Made by a program: the position numbers and the translations under genes | Part shown: positions 25,361-33,539 of the stretch, piece after piece | Numbering within the stretch: position 1 is the stretch's first letter | Layout: each line of letters begins with the position of its first letter | The notes under the pieces: generated by a model | Database searches by the model: none | What the model was told of the DNA's origin: nothing | Seen by the model: only the letters and a program-made list of their open reading frames with translations | Assembly (NCBI GenBank): GCA_039029315.1 | Contig: JBCCGK010000017.1 | Coordinates: forward strand, 62,001-126,000 | DNA: 64,000 bases | Origin: JBCCCJ01 sp039029315 | GTDB lineage: Bacteria > Bacteroidota > Bacteroidia > J057 | Reading direction: 5' to 3'

Positions 25361-26527
25361 GTGAATAATCCTTTATCTATGGCTGAATATCCCTCTTTTC
25401 CACTCTTACTCAAGACCATCTCAGGCCTGGAAGGTGTCCTGGCAGAAGAGGCCAGACAGATGGGGCTAAGCAAGGTCGAGACTGGAAAACGGGCAGTACA
25501 TTGTCTAGGTACCACTCGACATGTCTATGAATTGAATCTCAAGGCCAGAACCGCTTTACGAGTCCTTGTTCCTATTCATGAATTTCGGGCACGGAATGAA
25601 TATCAATTGTATAAGGGGATTCAGCAAATTGACTGGCGAAAATATTTAAAGGTATCTGGTACGCTTGCTGTAGATGGTGTTCTGTCTTCGTCTTTGTTTC
25701 GGCATTCTCATTATGTTGCCTTGAAAACCAAAGATGCAATTGTCGATCAATTCCGGCAACATTTCGGACGCCGTCCTTCCATCAATACGGATGCGCCTCA
25801 TCTTCGTGTCAATGTACATATCGAGCAGGCTACGGTTCATGTTTCGCTGGATAGCTCTGGAAGTTCCCTTCACAGAAGAGGGTATCGCAGACTTCAGGGC
25901 CAAGCCCCCCTCAACGAAGTCTTGGCTGCAGGCATGGTATTGTTGAGTGGGTGGGATGGAAAGGGAACGTTCATTGATCCCATGTGTGGATCTGGCTCGA
26001 TTTTGATGGAAGCAGGTTTATTGGCAGGAAATAGACCTCCGGGAAGGAATCGTTCTTTTGGGTTTGAGAAATGGCCTGACTTTCAGGCAGATTTGTGGCA
26101 GGAGGTCAAGGAAGAGGCGGAATCTGCCATCCAGCCGATCGAGGCTCAAATTCTGGGAAGAGATCTGGATAGAAAAGTTCTGAGAAAAACCCGTGAAAAC
26201 CTTTCCTGGGCAAGCCTGCTGGATGAAATCTCGGTCAAATCAGGCAACTTTTTGGAATCCTCTCCTCCGGAAGGCGGTGGGACCCTCATCATGAATCCTC
26301 CTTATGGCGAAAGACTTGAGCAGGAATCCATCGAAGACTTTTACAAACAAATCGGTGATACCCTGAAACAGCATTATCACGGGTTCAAAGCCTGGATTCT
26401 GAGTAGCAACACCCCCGCCATGAAACGGATTGGTCTACGACCGGACAAGAAACATACGCTTTTCAATGGACCACTGGCTTGTCGCTATTATGGCTACAAA
26501 ATGTATAAGGGAAGTATGGATGGGTGA
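25361..26527 (+). CDS. THUMP-domain class I SAM-dependent RNA methyltransferase (RlmL-like)
   Basis: This 388-residue protein has an N-terminal ferredoxin-like/THUMP region (to about 165) and a Rossmann methyltransferase domain. Visible are LRVNVHIEQATVHVSLDSSG, HRRGYR, APLNEVLAAGMV, the SAM loop FIDPMCGSGSILMEA and the catalytic NPPYGERL. This matches the first half of RlmKL, which makes m2G2445 in 23S rRNA; the RlmK half is absent, as usual outside proteobacteria. The start may be GTG 25361 or ATG 25379 (MAEYPSFPLLLKT), which fits the family better. The exact rRNA site in this organism is inferred. Confidence 0.87.
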   Translation: MNNPLSMAEYPSFPLLLKTISGLEGVLAEEARQMGLSKVETGKRAVHCLGTTRHVYELNLKARTALRVLVPIHEFRARNEYQLYKGIQQIDWRKYLKVSGTLAVDGVLSSSLFRHSHYVALKTKDAIVDQFRQHFGRRPSINTDAPHLRVNVHIEQATVHVSLDSSGSSLHRRGYRRLQGQAPLNEVLAAGMVLLSGWDGKGTFIDPMCGSGSILMEAGLLAGNRPPGRNRSFGFEKWPDFQADLWQEVKEEAESAIQPIEAQILGRDLDRKVLRKTRENLSWASLLDEISVKSGNFLESSPPEGGGTLIMNPPYGERLEQESIEDFYKQIGDTLKQHYHGFKAWILSSNTPAMKRIGLRPDKKHTLFNGPLACRYYGYKMYKGSMDG

Positions 26528-26600
26528 TTGGTTGTTGGTTTTTGGTTGTTGGTGATTGGGTTATTGGGGATTGGTTGTTGGTGATTGGGTTGTTGGGGGA
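26523..26600 (+). repeat. Short G/T-rich tandem repeat
   Basis: Two adjacent copies of a 29-30-base unit (26542-26570 and 26571-26600), beginning TTGGTTGTTGGTGATTGGGT, differ by one substitution and one extra G. A partial copy precedes them. The array covers the stop codon of the methyltransferase gene and the space to the next convergent gene. It contains only T, G and A on this strand and many GG pairs, so a G-quadruplex-like structure is possible. Confidence 0.8.
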
Positions 26601-26627
26601 AGAGGCAAATAGCAACACTGATGCTTT

Positions 26628-29600
26628 TTATTCTCCTTGCTTCAGGATTGGGAAATCATAGGTTCCCTTATCTGTCTGGACCCGAAGCATATACATTCCA
26701 TTTCCCAGTTCTGGGAAATTCAAGCGAAAGGCTGTGGTATTAGGAATAACATAGACTTCTTTTCGTTCGAACACCTTTTGACCGAGAACAGTGTAGAGTT
26801 CGAACTGGATCTCTTCCACATCCAGTCCTCCGATCTGAACGGTAAGTAACTTATCGAATGGATTCGGATATACCAGCATCATGGAATCAAGGAAAGGTGG
26901 ATCAGGGGGAGGGGGAATGACGATTATGCTATCCGGCGTATTCGAGGCACCGGGTGTACCTGGTTGGGGATCTCCTCGCCAGCTTTTGTATAGAGAATTG
27001 TCAAGCAGAGGAGAAATAAGCGCCAGTGTTGCGCCAGTTCCGTTGGGACTTTCTGGCCAGGGAGAGGTGGATTCGAAAGACACAACATCACGCAAGATGC
27101 CAAAATTGTCAAACAAACGGATGCTTTCGCCTTTGCTCGAAATCCCAAAATCAATGTTCCCGATACTGTTCGACACATCCGGTAGCAAACTGTCAAATTG
27201 TTGCTTGTCGCGACATAGGATCAAAAATTCCTGTGGGGCAAGCATCGTCTGAGCCGGAATGCGGTATACATGTTCATCATTTCCATCTTTCAATTCCCAA
27301 TCAGTGAGGTCCACCGTTTCCTGGGACACATTGGTCAGTTCGACCCAATCTTTGGGATCAAATGCTTCCGAAGACTTGTAGTTGATTTCATTGATCACAA
27401 TTGCCGAAGATTCCGTTTGTCCTCCCTCGGAAGCAATGAAATGTGCAACGACAGTGGTCTCAAATTGCAAATCCAAGATAATTTCCTTTTCCGTCGAGTT
27501 GACATCTCCTGACCAGTGATCAAAGATATAGCCCGGTTTCGCGATGGCTGTTAGGGTGATGGGGACAGACTCATAATAGATTCCGTTCCAGTTGGCATAC
27601 TCCAGCAACAGGCTATTGAGTTGGATCATTCCTTTCTCAGTCTCTGGATTCTCCACACGTATCAGATGCTGATTGGGAAGCTCAAAGACGTTTTGAATAT
27701 GAAATCTGGCATGAGAAGGTCGTTGATTTGCCCAGTTTCTCATCTGATTGAGAATATTGTTCCATTCATTCGCATTTCTGTTCCAACGATCCATATGGGC
27801 ATCGATTTCAGGGCGAATATGATTGCTGACTTTGTTGATATGGTTGCTGACATGCTGTGGAATGAAACGACTGTTCAGTTCGTCAGCATATTGGTTGATA
27901 AAGGCATGTCTGAAGGTTTGATTTTCTATCAGCTTCCTGAATAGCAAGGTTGACCACGGGGGGTTGGGCCAGCCCGGACCATTTGCTTCCAGGGCGAATC
28001 TCAAGGTATTGTGTTGATAGGTATGTGGATCCCAAATCCCGAATCCAAAATCAGTATCAAATAGCACCCATCTCCATTTTCCTCCATCCGCTCTCCAATA
28101 CTTGATGTTGTTTCCTGGCCAGTCTGTATTATCAAAATAAATCTGTGCGACCTGATACTGGATATAATTGTCCAAGTCGATCTGATTTGCTACCACCTGA
28201 TAGTTGTTGTCACTACTTAAATTGGCTGACCGAATGAACTGTATCATGTTCTGGTAATCGGCATTATCTCCATGGATCAGATCTCCATTGAATTCCAGCA
28301 AATCTACCGTAGCCGGGTCCACTCCATGCAAGGAGGCAAAATAATGCTCATTGATTTTTTCTCTCAAATTGTGAATCCCCCAGTACTGCCCATTCAGGAA
28401 CACTCTCGTAGGCCGATATGCCTGAATATCAACTGCCGATCCTTTCATCAAGCTCGTCATCATTCCATCTCGCATGAGGGATCGGCCCCAATCATTCCCG
28501 GAATTTCTTAACACCAGAGCCTCATATTCATCATAGGGTCGATTCGGAAAAAAAGGATAAGCAAAGGGTTCATCTCCATATCTTTTTCGGGCAAATAGCG
28601 ACAATGATTTCTGATCCAGTGCCCTGGACCATCCTCCAAAGATTTTCATTCCAGCATCGGATTGATATACCAATTTGCCCGACTCATCCAATACACTCAG
28701 ATTCACTGGCTTTTCCCAATCTTGCCAAAAATTCGCTCCGAAAAACGGAAAATCAGATTCATGTTCATCGCCAAGAACATACATACCCGAATCATTGTCC
28801 CACAAATGGTACGGGTCCGTAACAATCGAGATGGTCGGGAGAGAAGAGGGATTTTTGATGATATACGTATGTGTCATGGTTGGAGAAGCCACATATCCTG
28901 GCCGAAAAGCTCTGGCCCGCAGAATAGAGGTTTGCTCCAATAACAAGCTGTCGTTATAGAGAAAGTCTGCCTCTGTGGGTTCTTCCCCATTCAAGGTATA
29001 GTAGATACTGGCAGCAGCATCTTCATGGGTCATGGTGAGGGGAATATTACTTCCGAACGCCCCACTTGTGTGCGAAAACCGGATGGAATCCTGAAGTATC
29101 CCGTCAAAATGATCTGCGGCGTTTGGGGCATTGGGGGTTTGGTTTGAAAAAAACACGAACTGACTCTGACCATCAGGAAATCGGCCCATAGAAAGATTGG
29201 CAGGCATTCGAGGAAATTGAACACTATCTATCAACTGTCCATCTGGCCGAAATAGATATATGCTTTCTCCCTCACTGCTGAGTTTGAAGTCCGTATGCAA
29301 AAAAAGAGAAGATAATTGCAATAAGGCTGGAATGGGCTCAGATGTTTGATAAGCTGATCTGGCCAGCGTTAAAAAGGGAAAAATGCTCAAATCAGAGGAA
29401 CTGGCTCCAACATTATGTACCTCAATAGCCAGAACATTGGGGCCATCCTGCAAAATATTCATGGGGTCTTCGTAGACAAACTTTTCTGGATATCCTCCCT
29501 GATATATCTGTGCTTCACGGTCTGTGTCAGCAGGTTGAAGGTAGGAAGGAATGGCACCAGGGGCTCCAATATTGGCACGTCCGATTTCTACGCCATTCAT

Positions 29601-30170
29601 ATAAGCAACGAAACTATCATCATAGTCCACATGCAGAATCAACTGCTTGATGGATGAGAGATCTGTCAACTGGATTTGCTTTCGGAGGAAGAGGGTGCGA
29701 GTTCCAGCAGCTACCAGTGTTGAGTCATCATCATCTCCATACCCAATACTTGTAGGCCCGGACAACCAGCTGTTGTCATTGAAGCCTACAACTTTCCATG
29801 TCCCATTGCTGGAATTGTTGGGGGTAAAATATCTCCATTCATCTCCCAAGCGAATAACGGGCTCAAATCCATTTATCTCCTTGATGTCTTTGCCAGAAGC
29901 AAATACCATCAAATGCCCCTGTGGGGCAATAAAAGATGCCTCGGGAAATTCCCAAGCGGACCCAGCATCCGGTCTATCGTTGATTCGATATCCTTCTAGC
30001 TGGAGAGTATCGGTTCCAGAATTATAGAGTTCTATCCAATCAGGCGTATCTCCATCTGCGTCCTGGAGAACAGAATTATTGCTGACCAATTCATTGATAT
30101 GAAGAGATTGAGCACTTATTTGAAGGGAGATTCCCAACATCCACAGGATACAAAATGTACAACGACTCAT
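26628..30170 (-). CDS. Secreted CotH-kinase / lamin-tail-domain surface protein with T9SS sorting domain
   Basis: This 1180-residue protein has a signal peptide (1-20, ISLQISAQS), a lamin-tail domain (22-80: INELVSNNSVLQDADGDTPD WIELYN), a beta domain (to 260), a second lamin-tail piece (about 295-340), a chitobiase-like C-terminal beta domain (365-435), and a CotH kinase domain (about 445-775). The CotH site is seen as NLREKINEHYFASLHGVD and, near 700, WRWVLFDTDFGFG. Then come an InlB-type repeat (KPGYIFDHWSGDVN, near 900), a third lamin-tail domain (WVELTNVSQETVDLTDWELK) and a sorting domain (1100-1180, LVYPNPFDKLLTVQ). CotH proteins phosphorylate surface proteins using ATP; for bacterial surface forms the substrate is unknown. 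It is probably displayed on the outer surface. Confidence 0.9.
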   Translation of the reverse strand: MSRCTFCILWMLGISLQISAQSLHINELVSNNSVLQDADGDTPDWIELYNSGTDTLQLEGYRINDRPDAGSAWEFPEASFIAPQGHLMVFASGKDIKEINGFEPVIRLGDEWRYFTPNNSSNGTWKVVGFNDNSWLSGPTSIGYGDDDDSTLVAAGTRTLFLRKQIQLTDLSSIKQLILHVDYDDSFVAYMNGVEIGRANIGAPGAIPSYLQPADTDREAQIYQGGYPEKFVYEDPMNILQDGPNVLAIEVHNVGASSSDLSIFPFLTLARSAYQTSEPIPALLQLSSLFLHTDFKLSSEGESIYLFRPDGQLIDSVQFPRMPANLSMGRFPDGQSQFVFFSNQTPNAPNAADHFDGILQDSIRFSHTSGAFGSNIPLTMTHEDAAASIYYTLNGEEPTEADFLYNDSLLLEQTSILRARAFRPGYVASPTMTHTYIIKNPSSLPTISIVTDPYHLWDNDSGMYVLGDEHESDFPFFGANFWQDWEKPVNLSVLDESGKLVYQSDAGMKIFGGWSRALDQKSLSLFARKRYGDEPFAYPFFPNRPYDEYEALVLRNSGNDWGRSLMRDGMMTSLMKGSAVDIQAYRPTRVFLNGQYWGIHNLREKINEHYFASLHGVDPATVDLLEFNGDLIHGDNADYQNMIQFIRSANLSSDNNYQVVANQIDLDNYIQYQVAQIYFDNTDWPGNNIKYWRADGGKWRWVLFDTDFGFGIWDPHTYQHNTLRFALEANGPGWPNPPWSTLLFRKLIENQTFRHAFINQYADELNSRFIPQHVSNHINKVSNHIRPEIDAHMDRWNRNANEWNNILNQMRNWANQRPSHARFHIQNVFELPNQHLIRVENPETEKGMIQLNSLLLEYANWNGIYYESVPITLTAIAKPGYIFDHWSGDVNSTEKEIILDLQFETTVVAHFIASEGGQTESSAIVINEINYKSSEAFDPKDWVELTNVSQETVDLTDWELKDGNDEHVYRIPAQTMLAPQEFLILCRDKQQFDSLLPDVSNSIGNIDFGISSKGESIRLFDNFGILRDVVSFESTSPWPESPNGTGATLALISPLLDNSLYKSWRGDPQPGTPGASNTPDSIIVIPPPPDPPFLDSMMLVYPNPFDKLLTVQIGGLDVEEIQFELYTVLGQKVFERKEVYVIPNTTAFRLNFPELGNGMYMLRVQTDKGTYDFPILKQGE

Positions 30171-30489
30171 TCGTATTAAGCTTTGGTAAAAGGTAACGGT
30201 TTTGGTGATATGTCTTCAAATATAAGGAGGAAGAGGAAGGATTGCGCCGCTTCTTGCCAACAAACCCAATCAGATCAGCTCGCAGGACAAGGGTCTGGCA
30301 ATTGGGGTGTACGACAAAATGCAGAAGGTAATTTTATTTTGTTCCTCTTTAACCTCTTCCACTCAGCCCCCGTTTCTCCTACAATGAGAAACAACCCCAC
30401 CATCCAGGGTTAAATCTGCAATTTGTCGTGCACCCGGCAATGGGGAGACAAAGAGGTTGAGCACAGGAATCTATAAGTTTCCTGGTAAT
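30171..30489. other. Intergenic region with an inverted-repeat element
   Basis: This 319-bp gap contains an imperfect inverted repeat (30305-30326 and 30414-30435) described separately. The short plus-strand open frame at 30183-30413 lies across it and shows no coding character. Confidence 0.5.
30305..30435. repeat. MITE-like inverted-repeat element of about 131 bp
   Basis: The arm at 30305-30326 (GGGTGTACGACAAAATGCAG...) pairs with 30414-30435 with two or three mismatches in 22 bases. Similarity continues more weakly outward for about another 12 bases. The 87-base interior has no open frame. It could be a small non-autonomous element or the stem of a long RNA hairpin. Confidence 0.5.
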
Positions 30490-31977
30490 TTATTTTCGAA
30501 ACTTTCCTAGCACAGGTCTACCGGGGAAGACATTTTCGATTGTTTTTCCTTCTTTCACTACCCATACACCATTCACAAGGACATGCTGGATTCCTTCCGA
30601 AAATCGCAGCCCTGTAAAGTCCGCCTTGTCGAGAATGGTCTCTGGATCGAACATGGTGATATCAGCATCACATCCTACTTGTAGACGACCTTTGAGACGC
30701 ATGGCAGGGGCTACCTTTTCCAATCGTTGTGCTGGCATGAGGGTCATTTTGCGCAATGCATCCATCAGGGAGATCAATCGTTGTTCTCTGACATATCTTC
30801 CCAGAACCCGAGAGAAAGTTCCTGCCGTTCGTGGATGCGCTTTGGGGGCATAGGGCATCCCATCCGAAGCAATGAGGGTTCTGGGGTCTTCAATGCCCTT
30901 TTGAATCCATTCGGCTTTCATCATATGGATGATTACCACTCCTCCCTGCTTTCGATAGCGCGTAAAGGTTTCTTCGGTCAGGCGTTCTCCAGTAGATTCC
31001 CACTGGATATCTTGATAGCTGATGCTGAGTTTTTCCTGCCATCCGTCATCAAATAGGGCAGACTCAAGAGAAGTGGAAGCTGCGGTATAGGGGTATACTT
31101 CGGTGCTGATATCCAGGCCCTGATCCTGGGCAGAGGCGACCATGTCCAGGGTCACTTGTATCTCCCCCAGAGACAGGCTATTGGCATGTACGATATGAAG
31201 GGGGGCACCGCTGGCCGTCGCGTTGGCGATGGCTTCTTGTATGCCCGGCATGCCGAAACCTCTGGTGTGAGAAAAAATCGGCACCTGTTTTTCAGCAGCA
31301 AATTCATACACCCGATAAATCTCTCCATGGGTTGCACCAGGATAGTAGCCTACTGGCACCCCTATTCCCAACGCTCCCGCAGATAATTCTTCCTCCAACA
31401 ACTCTCGCATTCTTCCGATGTCCTCCTCTGTCAGAGATTCGTATGCCAATCGCTGCAAGCCAGCCATCACCCGAAAATAGGCTGGGCTGTTGATCCCCTC
31501 CCGGGCGATGATTTCTTTGGCTTTGTCTAGATACTGAGTATAGTCCTTCATGGCTAATGTTCTGAGGGTGCCATGAGGAACTGTCGCTCCGTAATTGACA
31601 AGAGTGCGGCCAGACTTTGTTCTCAACCATTCTCTCAAAAATGCAATTCCTCCTTCCAGTTCCAGGGCTGTGGTTACCCCATCATGGACCTGGTATTCAT
31701 GCGCCTTGTTCGTCATCCCATGAACATGAAGATCGATGAATCCCGGTGCCACAACAAGTCCGGACACATTGACTACTTGTCTGGCTGAGAGTTTTTCAGA
31801 AGAAATCTCAATGATTCGATCTCCTCGAATACCTACATTGCGAATAGCATCCAGCCCTGTTTCAGGATCCATCACCCTTCCCCCTTCCAAAACAATGTCA
31901 TAGGTCGGCTGGGCGTACAAAAAAGGGTTGCCTGCAGCAAAGAGCATACAGGCAACAAGATAGAGTAGATGATTCAT
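30490..31977 (-). CDS. Exported amidohydrolase of the D-aminoacylase / N-acyl-D-amino-acid deacylase type
   Basis: The 495-residue enzyme has a signal peptide (1-22, ending LYAQ) and an amidohydrolase TIM barrel. Metal and catalytic features are PGFIDLHVHG (HxH), FSHTRGFG, IVHANSLS and the late IASDGMPYAPKAHP with the catalytic Asp. The C-terminal composite beta domain ends with GCDADITMFDPE and VLVNGVWVVKEG. The family hydrolyses N-acyl-D-amino acids or related cyclic amides. Substrate is not decided by sequence. It lies 14 bases after the Gfo/Idh/MocA gene and may be in one operon with it and the GH140-like lipoprotein. Confidence 0.82.
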   Translation of the reverse strand: MNHLLYLVACMLFAAGNPFLYAQPTYDIVLEGGRVMDPETGLDAIRNVGIRGDRIIEISSEKLSARQVVNVSGLVVAPGFIDLHVHGMTNKAHEYQVHDGVTTALELEGGIAFLREWLRTKSGRTLVNYGATVPHGTLRTLAMKDYTQYLDKAKEIIAREGINSPAYFRVMAGLQRLAYESLTEEDIGRMRELLEEELSAGALGIGVPVGYYPGATHGEIYRVYEFAAEKQVPIFSHTRGFGMPGIQEAIANATASGAPLHIVHANSLSLGEIQVTLDMVASAQDQGLDISTEVYPYTAASTSLESALFDDGWQEKLSISYQDIQWESTGERLTEETFTRYRKQGGVVIIHMMKAEWIQKGIEDPRTLIASDGMPYAPKAHPRTAGTFSRVLGRYVREQRLISLMDALRKMTLMPAQRLEKVAPAMRLKGRLQVGCDADITMFDPETILDKADFTGLRFSEGIQHVLVNGVWVVKEGKTIENVFPGRPVLGKFRK

Positions 31978-31991
31978 GTATGCAGTTAGGA

Positions 31992-33461
31992 TTAGATCAA
32001 TTTCCAGCCTGCACGCAGGGGGCGTGAAACAAATTGGTTGGCCTCATCGAAATTGGTGACCTTGGTGTTTTCACCATCCCATAACAGTTTTTTCCTTCCA
32101 TAATAGGATCTTCTTCCATTCTCCATTTCTTTTGACAACGCATAACTACGAATGGCCAAATTCCCCATCAAAACAGTCTCGGTCATAGGACCTGCATAGT
32201 CAAAAGAAGAAGTCAGAGCTTTGTGTTCGGTGCTGCCAAATCCTGCCTTACAAGCCTTGGTCCAGGATATCTGATGGCCATATTCTGGCAAGGTTTCATT
32301 CGGATTGTCTGTTTTGTATCCCTTTGGCATGGTCAGGACATCACCATTCTTCTTGTAGAGTTTCGGATGCTGTCCATAGGTACTACAGGTCATGATCCCT
32401 TTTTTGCCAATCATAATCACACCATTGGCACTATCTGGCGCACCAAGACTATGATCAGCTGGAATCAGATCAGGGTGAAATGGGCGGATGCCTCCATCAG
32501 ACCATGTCATGTTCACTTCTGACTTGTTATGAGAAGAGGAAGGAAACTTGATCTGCACATAGGAAGATGGTGGACAGCCTTCGGGAATATGCTCGGGTAT
32601 CCAGTCCTGGGTAAATACCTGTCCGACACTGCCTTCGACTTCTGTTGGATACCCCAAACGCAATACTCTGAATGGAGGATCAATCAGGTGACATCCCATA
32701 TCCCCCAATGCGCCTGTTCCGAAATTCCACCAACCACGCCATTTGAAGGGATGGAAGAGCGGATGATAATCTACTGGCTCGGCAGGGCCAATGAAGAGGT
32801 CCCAATCTGTTGGGCTGATATGAGACGGCCTTGGTGGTTGCTCTGAGGGGAAAGGGATGCCCTGTGGCCATACTGGCCGATTGGTCCAGACATGAACTGT
32901 GTGTACAGGCCCAATCAATCCTGCATCAAACCATTCCATCAATTGTGCTTGCCCGGGATTAGAGGCTCCCTGATTGCCCATCTGGCTGACGACTTTGTAC
33001 TTTCGCGCCCCTTCTGTGAGTTGGCGAGCTTCATAGATGTTGTGAGTCAATGGCTTCTGCACATACACATGCATCCCCAACTGCATAGCAGACATGGCCG
33101 CGACACCATGAATATGGTCAGGAGCAGAAATGGTGACAGCATCGATGGTGTCCTTCATTTCTTCCAACATGATGCGAAAGTCCTTGTAGAACTTGGCTTT
33201 GGGGAACTTATCTGTGGCATTTTTTGCCCGTTCTGTATCGATGTCACACAGGGCGACTACATTGTTTGCGCCATCATTCCAGGAATTGCGGATGTCTCCC
33301 CAGCCTTTGCCACCAGCTCCGATGGCAGCAAGATTCAATTTATCACTTGGTGGGATAAACCCCCGCCCCAGAACATGGCGTGGAACAATCATAAAGCCTG
33401 CACCAGCGGCAGCAGTGTTTTTGATAAACTCTCTTCTGGAATTATTCTTCTTGTCAGTCAT
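31992..33461 (-). CDS. Tat-exported Gfo/Idh/MocA family oxidoreductase
   Basis: The 489-residue protein begins with a Tat signal (NSRREFIKNTAAAGAGFMIV). Then comes a Rossmann domain (LAAIGAGGKGWGDI; IDAVTISAPDHIH; VYVQKPLTHNIYEARQL, the EKP-type motif as QKP) and the C-terminal beta-sheet dimerisation domain (GTGALGDMGCHLIDPPFRVL). Such enzymes use NAD(P) to oxidise or reduce sugars or polyols. The Tat signal implies that it is exported folded with its cofactor. It shares its strand and close spacing with a putative glycosidase (78 bp) and an amidohydrolase (14 bp). Confidence 0.88.
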   Translation of the reverse strand: MTDKKNNSRREFIKNTAAAGAGFMIVPRHVLGRGFIPPSDKLNLAAIGAGGKGWGDIRNSWNDGANNVVALCDIDTERAKNATDKFPKAKFYKDFRIMLEEMKDTIDAVTISAPDHIHGVAAMSAMQLGMHVYVQKPLTHNIYEARQLTEGARKYKVVSQMGNQGASNPGQAQLMEWFDAGLIGPVHTVHVWTNRPVWPQGIPFPSEQPPRPSHISPTDWDLFIGPAEPVDYHPLFHPFKWRGWWNFGTGALGDMGCHLIDPPFRVLRLGYPTEVEGSVGQVFTQDWIPEHIPEGCPPSSYVQIKFPSSSHNKSEVNMTWSDGGIRPFHPDLIPADHSLGAPDSANGVIMIGKKGIMTCSTYGQHPKLYKKNGDVLTMPKGYKTDNPNETLPEYGHQISWTKACKAGFGSTEHKALTSSFDYAGPMTETVLMGNLAIRSYALSKEMENGRRSYYGRKKLLWDGENTKVTNFDEANQFVSRPLRAGWKLI

Positions 33462-33539
33462 AGTAGTAGACAGTCTTGATTGTAAGAAATGGATTGTGTG
33501 TGATGAAAATTAGTGGATTTACTAGCGAAAATTACTGAA

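Noticed and set aside
26523..26600. CRISPR array or telomere-like sequence
   Set aside because: Only two full units and no spacers; unit length does not suit either.
30183..30413. Short plus-strand frame in the gap before the amidohydrolase gene
   Set aside because: It crosses the inverted-repeat element and has no coding character.
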